Source: CBFHSF01 sp965661055 (GTDB lineage Bacteria; Bacteroidota; Bacteroidia; Flavobacteriales; Schleiferiaceae). Taken from it: a stretch of DNA of 64,000 nucleotides. Positions 6,486-15,245 of the stretch are shown here, one piece after another. A program made the translations under genes and the position numbers. Every line of letters begins with the position of its first letter. The stretch's first letter is position 1. The notes below the pieces were generated by a model. That model was not told where the DNA came from. It worked only from the letters and a program-made list of their open reading frames with translations, and made no database searches. The stretch is from NCBI GenBank assembly GCA_965661055.1, contig CBFICS010000001.1, forward strand, positions 1 to 64,000, read 5' to 3'.

Positions 6486-8101
6486 ACAAACGAACAGTCT
6501 TTATTCCTATACTCCTTGGCCTGTCAATTGCCGCGGGAATTTTTATTGGGTCACGCCTCAATTTTTCGTCAAGGCCTGTTGCTCTGTTAAAATCTGACTC
6601 TAGAGAGCAAAAGGTTAGGCAGATCATCAATTATATTGATTATGAATACGTTGATGAAGTTGATACTGATAGTCTTTTAGATCTGACTTTGACAGATATG
6701 CTTCACAAGTTAGATCCTCATTCTGTTTATATCAGTAATCAAAATGTGAAACAATCAGAAGAACGCATTCAAGGTAGTTTTGAAGGAATAGGAATTGAGT
6801 TTATCGTTTATAAAGATACATTGACCATTGTTAGAGTAATGCCCAAGGGTCCTGCAGAAAAAGCCAAACTGCAAGCCGGTGATCGAATCATCGCCGTCAA
6901 TGATGAATCTATTTTGGCTGAAGATTTTTATGACGAAGCTTTTCAATCGGTTTTAAAAGGCCCTTCAGGATCTGAGGTATATGTCTCGGTTTATCGCCCA
7001 TTAGAAAAAAAGGTGATTTCAGAAATTTCTGTTATCCGTGCACCTATCGCAATTCCTAGTGTTGATGCGGCATTTATGCTTGATGACACCACGGGATTTA
7101 TTCGTATTAACCGTTTCGCCATACCGACTAGTAAGGAGTTTACTGAAGCGACAAAAGGCCTTTTGAAAAGGGGAATGAAAAACTTGGTGCTCGATCTCAG
7201 AGACAATCCCGGCGGACTTCTTTCCGCTTGCGAGGAAATCGCCGATCAATTTCTAGCGGAAGACCAGCTTATTGTTTACACCCAAAATAGACAGGGTGAC
7301 AAGGATTATTACTATGCTCATTCTACAGGGTTGCTAAAAAAGGCAAAGGTTTCTGTTTTGATTAATGAAAATTCAGCCTCAGCTTCTGAAATTCTTGCGG
7401 GTGCATTGCAAGACAATGATAGGGCCACTATCGTGGGAAGGAGATCTTTTGGAAAAGGATTGGTCCAAGAAGAGATGAAGTTAAACGATGGAAGTCGTCT
7501 TAGGTTGACCACAAGTAGATATTACACTCCCACGGGAAGAAGTATTCAAAAACCGTATAAGGAAGATGGCTATGAAGAATACCAGAAAGAATCAAAAAAC
7601 AGGTACAATACCGGTGAGATGTATTCTGAGGATAGAGTAGAAGTCAATCAAAGCGAAAAGTTCACAACCCCTGGAGGAAAGGTTGTTTATGGCGGCGGCG
7701 GAATTGTTCCAGATGTATACGTTCCCTTAGATACCAATTACAAGCAACTCTCTTACCTCTATCACATTTTTGGTTACAATCAAATGGAGCCTTTTGTTTT
7801 TCAATTTGTTGACGAACATAGAAGTGAACTAGACACTTTAAAGAACCAGCCCATGGCAATCTTTAAGTTAGATATCAAGCCTTTGGTAGAGAGTTTTATT
7901 CAAGAAAAAAACTTACGTGAAATTTTTACCAGAATGGACTCCGTCAGCTTGAATAGAGTTGAAACTAGAATGAAAGCGCTAGTGGCTAAGAATATTTGGG
8001 GCAGCGAGGTTTTCTATCACGTTACCTTACATTACGATCCAGTTGTTTTAAAAGCAAAAGAGGCATTTTTAGTTACGAGTGATACCATATCCGGAAATTA
8101 A
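6482..8101 (+). CDS. S41 family C-terminal processing peptidase (CtpA/Prc-like)
   Basis: A 539-residue protease acting outside the cytoplasmic membrane on C-termini of envelope proteins. An N-terminal anchor (residues 5-24) is followed by a PDZ domain (about 95-180, SFEGIGIEF...AGDRIIAVN). The S41 catalytic core has LDLRDNPGGLL, the nucleophile block NENSASASEILAGALQDN (about 295-312) and the Lys block RRSFGKGLVQ (about 320-329). A 150-residue C-terminal region follows YTPTGRSIQKPY. It is coupled by a 4-bp overlap to the dCMP deaminase gene, and a strong bidirectional terminator follows. Substrates cannot be inferred. Confidence 0.95.
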   Translation: MNKRTVFIPILLGLSIAAGIFIGSRLNFSSRPVALLKSDSREQKVRQIINYIDYEYVDEVDTDSLLDLTLTDMLHKLDPHSVYISNQNVKQSEERIQGSFEGIGIEFIVYKDTLTIVRVMPKGPAEKAKLQAGDRIIAVNDESILAEDFYDEAFQSVLKGPSGSEVYVSVYRPLEKKVISEISVIRAPIAIPSVDAAFMLDDTTGFIRINRFAIPTSKEFTEATKGLLKRGMKNLVLDLRDNPGGLLSACEEIADQFLAEDQLIVYTQNRQGDKDYYYAHSTGLLKKAKVSVLINENSASASEILAGALQDNDRATIVGRRSFGKGLVQEEMKLNDGSRLRLTTSRYYTPTGRSIQKPYKEDGYEEYQKESKNRYNTGEMYSEDRVEVNQSEKFTTPGGKVVYGGGGIVPDVYVPLDTNYKQLSYLYHIFGYNQMEPFVFQFVDEHRSELDTLKNQPMAIFKLDIKPLVESFIQEKNLREIFTRMDSVSLNRVETRMKALVAKNIWGSEVFYHVTLHYDPVVLKAKEAFLVTSDTISGN

Positions 8102-8105
8102 AGGC

Positions 8106-8142
8106 AAAAAAAACCCAAAGGCTGGGCCCTTGGGTTTTTTTT
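8106..8142. terminator. Bidirectional terminator
   Basis: An eight-A run plus CCCAA (8106-8118) pairs perfectly with TTGGG plus an eight-T run (8130-8142). It can end both the S41 protease gene (plus) and the convergent lipoprotein gene (minus). Confidence 0.9.
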
Positions 8143-8162
8143 GATCTTTACTAAAAAAGTTC

Positions 8163-8420
8163 TTAGTGAGCAGCCTCTTCAGAGTGCTCTTCGTGCATTT
8201 CTTCTGAATGCTCTTCAGTCATTTCTTCAGACTTAACTTCTTCTTCAGTCATAGTGCTGTCAGAAACTTCTTCAGTTACTTCCTCGACAGTTTCAGCTAC
8301 TTCTTCAGTGGTGGTTTCTACTGTAGTTTCTTCTTGAGCTACTTCTTCAGTGTTTGCGTTGTTACAAGCAACTAATGCAATGGTTGCAAAAGCTGCAAGA
8401 AAAAGATTTACCTTCTTCAT
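8163..8420 (-). CDS. Small Glu/Thr-rich lipoprotein
   Basis: An 85-residue protein with a lipoprotein signal peptide MKKVNLFLAAFATIALVAC (lipobox LVAC, Cys 19). The mature part is almost entirely Glu, Thr, Val and Ser (EEVAQEETTVETTTEEV...), and the end carries His at regular spacing (EEHSEEMHEEHSEEAAH). It has no recognisable fold, is strongly acidic and is probably unstructured. Such low-complexity lipoproteins are common in Flavobacteriales, and their role is unknown. The His/Glu end could bind metal ions, but that is only a guess. It is a single gene sharing its terminator with the S41 protease. Confidence 0.8.
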   Translation of the reverse strand: MKKVNLFLAAFATIALVACNNANTEEVAQEETTVETTTEEVAETVEEVTEEVSDSTMTEEEVKSEEMTEEHSEEMHEEHSEEAAH

Positions 8421-8527
8421 TCTAATTATTTTTAATTATTGCTTAGGATTACCGTGTAAATGTATAAAAAAGATTTGTAGCAATGGGAAAATTTATAAAA
8501 TATTGAATTTCAGAAACATTAGTGCAA

Positions 8528-10060
8528 TTATCTGCTCAATAACGAAGAAATTGTAGTCTTTTTCTGAAGAACTTCTGCTACTTTATCAACAACAATTCTC
8601 TCTTGCTGCATGGTGTCACGATCTCTAACCGTTACGGTTCCGTCAGTTAGCGAATCATGGTCAATGGTGATACAATAAGGAGTACCTACTGCATCCTGCC
8701 TGCGATACCTTTTGCCAATTGCGTCTTTTTCGTCGTAAGTTACACTGTGATCAAGCTTTAATTTATCAACCAGCTCTCTTGCCATTTCTGGGAGCCCATC
8801 TTTCTTGGTAAGCGGCAAAATGGCTGCCTTGTAGGGCGCTAATGCCGCTGGAATATCCATAACCACCCTTGAAGAACCGTCTTCTATCGACTCCTCCTTA
8901 AGAGAAGTAGAAAGTACGGCTAGGAACATTCTATCAAGTCCAATAGAGGTTTCTACTACATAGGGTACGTAGTTTTTATTGATTTCAGGATCAAAGTATT
9001 GAAGTTTTTTTCCTGAGTGCTTTTCATGGGCAGAAAGGTCAAAGTCAGTTCTTGAGTGAATTCCTTTTAGTTCTTTAAATCCAAAGGGAAAGTCAAATTC
9101 AATATCCGCGGCAGCGTTAGCGTAGTGAGCCAATTTTTCATGGTCGTGAAAACGATACTTAGAACTGTCAAACCCTAAGGCCTTGTGCCAGTTGATTCTC
9201 GTTTCTTTCCAGTAATTGTACCATTTCATTTCTTCGCCTGGCCTTACAAAAAACTGCATTTCCATTTGTTCAAACTCACGCATTCTAAAAATAAATTGTC
9301 TTGCTACAATTTCATTTCTAAACGCCTTACCAATTTGGGCAATTCCAAACGGAATCTTCATTCGGCCGGTTTTTTGAACGTTTAAAAAGTTTACGAAAAT
9401 TCCTTGAGCTGTTTCAGGACGTAAATAAAGGTCCGTAGAACCCTCCGCTACAGATCCCATCTTAGTGCCAAACATCAAGTTGAATTGACGGACTTCTGTC
9501 CAATTGGCTGATCCACTTACCGGACACTTTATGCCTTCATCTATGATGAGTCGTCTTACGTCTTCAAGGTCTTCAGCTTCCATAGACTTTACAAACCTGT
9601 CCATAACTGCCTTCATCTTGTCAAGGTAACCTTTTACCCTTGGATTGGTTTGCTTGAACATTTCAGCATCAAAAGACTCACCAAACCTCTTTGCCGCTTT
9701 GGCGATTTCTTTTTCAACCTTCTGATTGATTTTTTCAACGTGGTCTTCAATTAATACGTCCGCACGATATCTCTTTTTTGAGTCTTTGTTGTCAATCAAA
9801 GGGTCATTAAACGCATCTACGTGTCCTGAAGCCTTCCAGGTAGTGGGGTGCATAAATATCGCAGAATCAATACCTACAATATTTTCGTGCATTTGAACCA
9901 TTGATTTCCACCAGTACTCTTTAATGTTGTTTTTTAAGAGCACCCCGTTTTGTCCGTAGTCATAGACCGCCGCTAAGCCGTCATAGATTTCAGAACTTTG
10001 AAATACAAATCCATATTCTTTTGCGTGAGAAATTACCTTTTTGAAAATATCGTCAGACAT
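8528..10060 (-). CDS. glyS: Glycyl-tRNA synthetase (dimeric alpha2 type)
   Basis: This 510-residue class II synthetase charges tRNA-Gly. It is the single-chain eukaryote/archaea/Bacteroidota type, not the alpha/beta bacterial type. The N-terminal catalytic domain begins with FKKVISHAKEYGFVFQSSEIYDGLAAVYDYG. Motif 2 is GKAFRNEIVARQFIFRMREFEQ, followed by MQFFVRPGEE. Motif 3 is the VVETSIGLDRMFLAVL region. The C-terminal anticodon-binding domain starts at about residue 390 (AAILPLTKKDGLPEMA) and ends TVRDRDTMQQERI. It is preceded by marC with a 15-bp gap, so the two are probably co-transcribed. Confidence 0.97.
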   Translation of the reverse strand: MSDDIFKKVISHAKEYGFVFQSSEIYDGLAAVYDYGQNGVLLKNNIKEYWWKSMVQMHENIVGIDSAIFMHPTTWKASGHVDAFNDPLIDNKDSKKRYRADVLIEDHVEKINQKVEKEIAKAAKRFGESFDAEMFKQTNPRVKGYLDKMKAVMDRFVKSMEAEDLEDVRRLIIDEGIKCPVSGSANWTEVRQFNLMFGTKMGSVAEGSTDLYLRPETAQGIFVNFLNVQKTGRMKIPFGIAQIGKAFRNEIVARQFIFRMREFEQMEMQFFVRPGEEMKWYNYWKETRINWHKALGFDSSKYRFHDHEKLAHYANAAADIEFDFPFGFKELKGIHSRTDFDLSAHEKHSGKKLQYFDPEINKNYVPYVVETSIGLDRMFLAVLSTSLKEESIEDGSSRVVMDIPAALAPYKAAILPLTKKDGLPEMARELVDKLKLDHSVTYDEKDAIGKRYRRQDAVGTPYCITIDHDSLTDGTVTVRDRDTMQQERIVVDKVAEVLQKKTTISSLLSR

Positions 10061-10075
10061 GTGAATAGACGTTTT

Positions 10076-10705
10076 TTAAATTAAGTTGACAAAATTAGTA
10101 GTAAAAAGCTTAACAGAAATGGCCAGAAGAATAATTCCAAATACCTTTCTCAGGACTCCAATTCCAGCTTTTCCTAGAATATTAGAAATCTTCTTTGAGC
10201 TTTTCAATACAATATATACAAGGACCATATTAATAAGTATGGCCACCAGAATGTTTATGGTTTCGTATTCAGCCTTAATAGAAATTAAGGTGGTTAATGT
10301 TCCTGCTCCCGCGATAAGCGGAAAGGCAATGGGGACAATGCTAGCGGTTTCGGGTTCATCATCCCTGAAAAGGTAAATTCCCAAAATCATTTCTAAGGCT
10401 AAGAAGAACAAGACAAAGGACCCTGCCACTGCAAAAGAACTAATGTCTACGCCAAAAAGGGTTAGAATGTTTTGACCTGTGTAGAGAAACACAACCATGA
10501 TTACCATGGCCACGAGTGTGGCTTTCTCAGATTGAATGTGTCCGACTTTCTCTCTTAAAGAGACGATCAGCGGAATACTACCAATGATGTCTATCACAGC
10601 GAAGAGAACCATGGTGGCAGAAAAGACCTGTACGATGTCAAATCCCATTGCGAAAATTTTTACAAAAGTACTTTCTAAAGTTGAATTGTCGTAATAATCA
10701 GGCAC
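10076..10705 (-). CDS. MarC family integral membrane protein
   Basis: A 209-residue protein with about six membrane helices. It has the family hallmark near the N-terminus (ATMVLFAVIDIIGSIPLIVSL, where relatives have DPxGNxP), SFVLFFLALEMILGI, and PIAFPLIAGAGTLTTLI. Despite the name, the family has no proven role in multidrug resistance, and transport function is unknown. The open frame begins with GTG at 10705; the internal ATG at residue 20 (MGFDIVQVF) is a credible alternative start that keeps the whole first helix. It lies 15 bp upstream of glyS and in the same direction. Confidence 0.88.
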   Translation of the reverse strand: MPDYYDNSTLESTFVKIFAMGFDIVQVFSATMVLFAVIDIIGSIPLIVSLREKVGHIQSEKATLVAMVIMVVFLYTGQNILTLFGVDISSFAVAGSFVLFFLALEMILGIYLFRDDEPETASIVPIAFPLIAGAGTLTTLISIKAEYETINILVAILINMVLVYIVLKSSKKISNILGKAGIGVLRKVFGIILLAISVKLFTTNFVNLI

Positions 10706-10794
10706 TTTCGTGGGAGGTATTTTTTGAGGAATAATAATGAGAAGTCACTTCGGTTTTGGACGATGAAAAAAGTTCGTGATTCCTTATATAAAAG

Positions 10795-10802
10795 TATCTT
10801 TG
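10795..10802 (+). promoter_or_regulatory. -7 promoter element of the DUF3109 gene
   Basis: TATCTTTG matches TAnnTTTG and lies only 4 bp before the ATG at 10807, so the transcript would be leaderless or nearly so. Confidence 0.5.
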
Positions 10803-10806
10803 CAGT

Positions 10807-11382
10807 ATGATTAGTATAGGCGACGCAATTGTGTCAAGTGAAATATTAGAAGAGGCATTTGTTTGCGACTTGAGTAAGTGCAAAGGAGCTTGTTGTGTGG
10901 GTGGTGACGCAGGTGCTCCACTAGAAGAAGAAGAGGCCTCCATTTTGGACGATATTTATGAAGATGTAAAACCTTTTTTGAGAAAAGAGGGCATAGAATC
11001 CATTGAAAAAAATGGAAAATATGTTTTAGATTCCCAAGGGGAGTTAGAAACTCCCTTGGTTGATGGCAAAGAATGTGCATATGTAATTTTTGAAGAGGGA
11101 ATTACCAAATGTGGGATTGAAAAAGCGCGCGAAGAGGGTGCTGTAAATTTTCAAAAACCCATCAGTTGTCATCTCTACCCTATAAGAATTCAAAAGTATT
11201 CTTCTTTTGAAGCCATAAATTACGAACGATGGAATATTTGTGCTCCCGCTTGTGATTTGGGTAAGTCCCTTAAAGTTCCGGTTTACAAGTTTTTAGAAGG
11301 TCCACTGATCCGTAAATACGGAAAAGATTGGTATTCAGAACTTGAAGAAGTGGCTAAATACTGGCCTGGGACCATAAAATAA
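10807..11382 (+). CDS. DUF3109 family Cys-rich protein
   Basis: A 191-residue cytoplasmic protein related to the YkgJ-type zinc/iron cluster families. The conserved Cys set is visible: CDLSKCKGACCVGGDAGAPL near residues 21-40, KECAYVIF, ITKCGIEKA, ISCHLYPIRI and ICAPAC. Eight to ten Cys spread in this order are likely to bind a metal or Fe-S cluster. The family is widespread in Bacteroidota and its function is unknown. It reads away from marC-glyS and precedes nrdBA, but a 310-bp gap separates it from nrdB. Confidence 0.9.
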   Translation: MISIGDAIVSSEILEEAFVCDLSKCKGACCVGGDAGAPLEEEEASILDDIYEDVKPFLRKEGIESIEKNGKYVLDSQGELETPLVDGKECAYVIFEEGITKCGIEKAREEGAVNFQKPISCHLYPIRIQKYSSFEAINYERWNICAPACDLGKSLKVPVYKFLEGPLIRKYGKDWYSELEEVAKYWPGTIK

Positions 11383-11692
11383 TTCACGCCATGAGGTTAT
11401 TAACATCGTGTGTGAATTAAAATTCTAAAAAAACATCCAAAAATTCTTGTTTTATTTGAGAATCACTATTCATCGATGTTTTGCCTTTGTAGGAAAAATA
11501 CCACTGTTAATAAGTGGGTGATTTTTGTGGATAAAACAGGGTTGTTTCGTCTAGATTTAAAGTCCAACTTTGTAAAAGAAGTTAGCTGCGATACCATTGT
11601 TAAAGCCCAACAAAAGGTATATAAGACTCTGTTTTACAGAGGTTTTCAAAAACTAAACGCTTGGTTATTAATTAAATAAATTCACAGAACTG
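11383..11692 (+). other. nrdBA upstream region
   Basis: This 310-bp gap holds a 67-codon frame (11476-11679) with no recognisable protein features; I treat it as leader rather than gene. It contains CCACTGTTAATAAGTGGG (11502-11519), whose ends can pair (CCACT/AGTGG), followed closely by a DnaA-box-like 9-mer. Both may belong to nrd control. Confidence 0.45.
11526..11534 (-). promoter_or_regulatory. DnaA-box-like site upstream of nrdBA
   Basis: TGTGGATAA is the exact complement of the consensus DnaA box TTATCCACA. In E. coli nrdAB transcription is controlled by DnaA; whether this holds here is inference from one site. Confidence 0.4.
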
Positions 11693-12670
11693 ATGAGTCA
11701 GATTGAACCTATCTTGCAGGAAAATAAGAATCGATTTGTACTGTTTCCCATTGAGCATCACGACATTTGGGACTGGTATAAAAAATCGGAAGCTTGTTTT
11801 TGGACAGCAGAAGAAATTGATTTGAGTGCAGACCTTCCAGATTGGAATAATAAGCTCAACGACGACGAGAGATATTTCATCAAACACGTATTGGCATTTT
11901 TTGCGGCCAGTGATGGTATCGTTAATGAAAATTTAGCTGAAAACTTTGTAAACGAGGTTCAGTATACAGAGGCTAAGTTTTTCTACGGATTTCAGATCAT
12001 GATGGAGAATATTCATTCAGAAACCTATTCTCTATTAATTGACACCTATATAAAAGATCCAGAAGAAAGAAATAAACTATTTAATGCCATCGATACTTTC
12101 GAGGCTATCAAGAAGAAGGCAGATTGGGCTTTAAGATGGATAGAGTCCCCCTCGTTTGCTGAGAGATTAATTGCCTTTGCTGCTGTAGAGGGAATTTTCT
12201 TTTCAGGAGCTTTCTGTTCAATTTTCTGGATGAAGAAAAGAGGGTTGTTACCTGGCCTTACCTTCTCAAATGAATTGATTTCTAGAGACGAAGGTATGCA
12301 CTGTGACTTTGCTGTTCACTTGCATAACGAGCACTTGAAAAATCAAGTACCCAAAGACCGCATAAAGCAAATTATTGTTGAAGCACTAGAGATTGAGCGT
12401 GAATTTATCACAGAATCTCTGCCTGTTGATTTGATTGGTATGAACTCAAAATTGATGACCCAGTACTTGGAGTTTGTTGCTGACCGCCTTTTAGTAGAGT
12501 TAAAATGTGAAAAGCAGTTCAACGCCGAGAATCCGTTTGACTTTATGGAGATGATCTCTCTTCAAGGAAAGACCAATTTCTTTGAAAAAAGAGTTTCTGA
12601 TTACCGTAAAGCAGGCGTTGGAGCCCCAAAAGAAGAGAAAGACACTTTCTCTTTTGATGCTGATTTTTAG
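11693..12670 (+). CDS. nrdB: Class Ia ribonucleotide reductase, beta subunit
   Basis: This 325-residue subunit houses the di-iron centre and tyrosyl radical used by NrdA to reduce ribonucleotides. Ligands and radical site are visible: FWTAEEIDLS (Asp 43), ENIHSETY (Glu 105, His 108, radical Tyr 112) and RDEGMHCDFA. The sequence is strikingly close to animal R2 proteins as I remember them (ENIHSExYSLLIDTYIKD, KKADWALRWI, GLTFSNELISRDEG, and the C-terminal DADF that docks into NrdA). No N-terminal ATP-cone is fused here; NrdA carries it. nrdA follows after 37 bp. Confidence 0.97.
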   Translation: MSQIEPILQENKNRFVLFPIEHHDIWDWYKKSEACFWTAEEIDLSADLPDWNNKLNDDERYFIKHVLAFFAASDGIVNENLAENFVNEVQYTEAKFFYGFQIMMENIHSETYSLLIDTYIKDPEERNKLFNAIDTFEAIKKKADWALRWIESPSFAERLIAFAAVEGIFFSGAFCSIFWMKKRGLLPGLTFSNELISRDEGMHCDFAVHLHNEHLKNQVPKDRIKQIIVEALEIEREFITESLPVDLIGMNSKLMTQYLEFVADRLLVELKCEKQFNAENPFDFMEMISLQGKTNFFEKRVSDYRKAGVGAPKEEKDTFSFDADF

Positions 12671-12707
12671 TCCACTTAACCATTCAAATCCAAAATAATC
12701 AAAGAAT

Positions 12708-15194
12708 ATGTACGTACTTAAAAGAGATGGCCGGAAAGAGGTTGTAAAATTTGATAAAATCACCGCGAGAATCCAAAAACTATGTTACGGATTAAGCGAT
12801 CACGTAGAGGCAGTAAACGTTGCTATGCGTGTAATTGAAGGAATTTACGACGGTGTAACAACTTCTGAACTGGATAGTCTTGCCGCTGAGGTTGCTGCCT
12901 CAATGACGGTTAAACACCCCGATTATGCTCAGCTTGCTGCAAGAATTGCAGTATCTAACCTACACAAAAACACCCACAAGTCTTTCTCTGAAACGATGAC
13001 TGATTTGTACCATTACGTTAATCCTAAAACGGGACAAGAATCTCCTCTTTTAGCAGATGACGTTTATGAAATTATTCAGAAGAACTCTGAGATTTTAGAT
13101 TCTACCTTAATTTATGATAGAGATTTTGGATACGATTACTTTGGATTTAAAACGCTAGAAAGATCTTATCTATTAAGGTTAAACGGAAAAATTGCTGAAC
13201 GCCCACAGCACATGTTAATGCGTGTTGCAATTGGTATTCACAAAGAAGATATTGAGTCGGCTATTGAAACCTATGACTTGATGTCTAAGAAATACTTCAC
13301 CAACGCTACGCCAACTCTTTTCAATTCGGGTACTCCAAAGCCTCAAATGTCTAGCTGTTTCTTAGTTTCTATGAAAGACGATAGCATTGATGGTATATAT
13401 GATACATTAAAGCAGTGTGCTAAAATTTCTCAGTCTGCTGGAGGAATTGGCCTAAGCATTCACAATGTTAGAGCCACAGGTTCTTACATTAGAGGAACCA
13501 ACGGAACCTCTAACGGTATCGTGCCTATGCTTAAGGTGTTTAACGACACCGCTCGTTACGTTGATCAAGGAGGTGGTAAGAGAAAAGGTTCTTTTGCCAT
13601 CTATATTGAGCCATGGCATGCAGATATCAATGACTTCTTAGATCTTAAGAAAAACCACGGTAAAGAAGAATTAAGAGCAAGAGATTTGTTCTACGCTATG
13701 TGGATTCCAGATCTATTCATGGAGCGCGTAGAAGCAGATGCAGAGTGGACACTTATGGATCCAAATGAATGTCCTGGGTTATCTGATGCCTACGGAGATA
13801 AATTTAAGGAGCTTTACACTCGCTATGAAAAAGAAGGAAAGGGTAGAAAAACCATCAAGGCACGTGACGTTTGGCAAAAAATCTTAGAATCTCAAATTGA
13901 GACCGGTACTCCTTACATGTTGTACAAAGATGCTGCTAACGAAAAGTCAAACCAGAAGAACTTAGGAACCATTCGTTCCTCTAACTTGTGTACTGAAATT
14001 ATGGAGTACACTGATGAGAACGAAGTTGCAGTATGTAACTTGGCTTCTATCGCCCTTCCAATGTTTATTGAAGACGGTGAATTTAACCACCAAAAACTAT
14101 ATGATGTTACGTATAAGGTAACTAAAAACCTAAACCGCATCATCGACAGAAACTACTATCCTGTTAAAGAAGCTCGTGTTTCTAACATGCGTCACCGTCC
14201 GGTGGGTCTTGGAATTCAAGGATTGGCAGATGCTTTCATTAAGTTGAGAATGCCTTTTACTTCCGCGGAAGCGAAAAAGTTAAACAAAGACATTTTTGAG
14301 ACCATTTACTACGCGGCCTTAGTAGCTTCTAAAGATGAAGCAGTAGTTGACGGACCTTACGAAACCTTTAAAGGATCACCAATTTCTGAAGGTAAATTCC
14401 AGCACAACCTTTGGGGTGTTGATGAAGCAACCCTTAGCGGACGTTGGGATTGGGAATCGTTGAGAAAAGAAATTATGGAAAAAGGAGTAAGAAACTCATT
14501 GTTACTTGCGCCAATGCCTACAGCTTCTACTTCTCAGATTTTAGGAAACAACGAATGTTTTGAGCCATATACCTCAAATATTTACACTCGAAGAGTACTT
14601 AGTGGCGAGTTTATTGTCGTGAACAAGCACCTATTGATTGACCTGGTTAATCTAGGACTTTGGAATGAAGATGTGAAGTATGAGTTAAGCGCCTCTAACG
14701 GGTCTATCCAAAATATTGAAGGAATTCCTGATAATATCAAGGAACTTTACAAGACTGTTTGGGAGATGAGTATGAGAGATATCATTGACATGGCTGCCGA
14801 AAGAGGTTGGTTCATTGACCAAAGTCAAAGTTTGAACCTATTTGTTGAGAATCCAAACATGGGTAAACTTACTTCAATGCACTTCTACGCATGGAAGAAA
14901 GGACTTAAAACAGGAATGTACTATTTGAGAACTAAAGCCGCGGCGGATGCAATTAAGTTTACAGTTCAAAAACAAGCTAAATCTCAAGTTGAGCCTGTAG
15001 TTTCAAAACCAGCAAATAAACCTGCTGAAGCGGTTGCGACCCCTGCTGCACCAGTTGCAGAGTCTAAACCTATTGAAGTTTCAACAGAACTCAACATGAA
15101 AAAAATGGCAGAGGCCGTTAAAGAGTATAACTCTCAAGACGCCATTGCCTGTTCTATAGATGATCCAGACGGGTGTGAAATGTGTGGATCCTAG
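12708..15194 (+). CDS. nrdA: Class Ia ribonucleotide reductase, alpha subunit
   Basis: An 828-residue catalytic subunit. Residues 1-90 are an ATP-cone (MYVLKRDGRKEVVKFDKIT...), the allosteric on/off switch. The ten-stranded barrel follows, with MSSCFLVSMKDD (redox Cys), SSNLCTEI (thiyl-radical Cys), VCNLASIAL (redox Cys partner) and PMPTASTSQILGNNE. The C-terminus, after an Ala/Pro-rich linker (about 765-795), ends CEMCGS, the dithiol pair that reduces the active site. Like NrdB it resembles the eukaryotic enzyme throughout, including the ending. A strong terminator follows. Confidence 0.98.
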   Translation: MYVLKRDGRKEVVKFDKITARIQKLCYGLSDHVEAVNVAMRVIEGIYDGVTTSELDSLAAEVAASMTVKHPDYAQLAARIAVSNLHKNTHKSFSETMTDLYHYVNPKTGQESPLLADDVYEIIQKNSEILDSTLIYDRDFGYDYFGFKTLERSYLLRLNGKIAERPQHMLMRVAIGIHKEDIESAIETYDLMSKKYFTNATPTLFNSGTPKPQMSSCFLVSMKDDSIDGIYDTLKQCAKISQSAGGIGLSIHNVRATGSYIRGTNGTSNGIVPMLKVFNDTARYVDQGGGKRKGSFAIYIEPWHADINDFLDLKKNHGKEELRARDLFYAMWIPDLFMERVEADAEWTLMDPNECPGLSDAYGDKFKELYTRYEKEGKGRKTIKARDVWQKILESQIETGTPYMLYKDAANEKSNQKNLGTIRSSNLCTEIMEYTDENEVAVCNLASIALPMFIEDGEFNHQKLYDVTYKVTKNLNRIIDRNYYPVKEARVSNMRHRPVGLGIQGLADAFIKLRMPFTSAEAKKLNKDIFETIYYAALVASKDEAVVDGPYETFKGSPISEGKFQHNLWGVDEATLSGRWDWESLRKEIMEKGVRNSLLLAPMPTASTSQILGNNECFEPYTSNIYTRRVLSGEFIVVNKHLLIDLVNLGLWNEDVKYELSASNGSIQNIEGIPDNIKELYKTVWEMSMRDIIDMAAERGWFIDQSQSLNLFVENPNMGKLTSMHFYAWKKGLKTGMYYLRTKAAADAIKFTVQKQAKSQVEPVVSKPANKPAEAVATPAAPVAESKPIEVSTELNMKKMAEAVKEYNSQDAIACSIDDPDGCEMCGS

Positions 15195-15209
15195 TTCATA
15201 ACCAAAGCG

Positions 15210-15241
15210 ATAAATCCCCCGACACCCCGGGGGATTTTTTT
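15210..15241 (+). terminator. Terminator of nrdBA
   Basis: A 10-bp stem AAATCCCCCG/CGGGGGATTT (15210-15219 with 15226-15235), then a T run, 15 bp after the nrdA stop. Confidence 0.92.
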
Positions 15242-15245
15242 TACC

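Noticed and set aside
11476..11679. 67-codon plus-strand frame upstream of nrdB
   Set aside because: No recognisable domain, signal or helix; it overlaps likely nrd control sequence. Kept as leader region.
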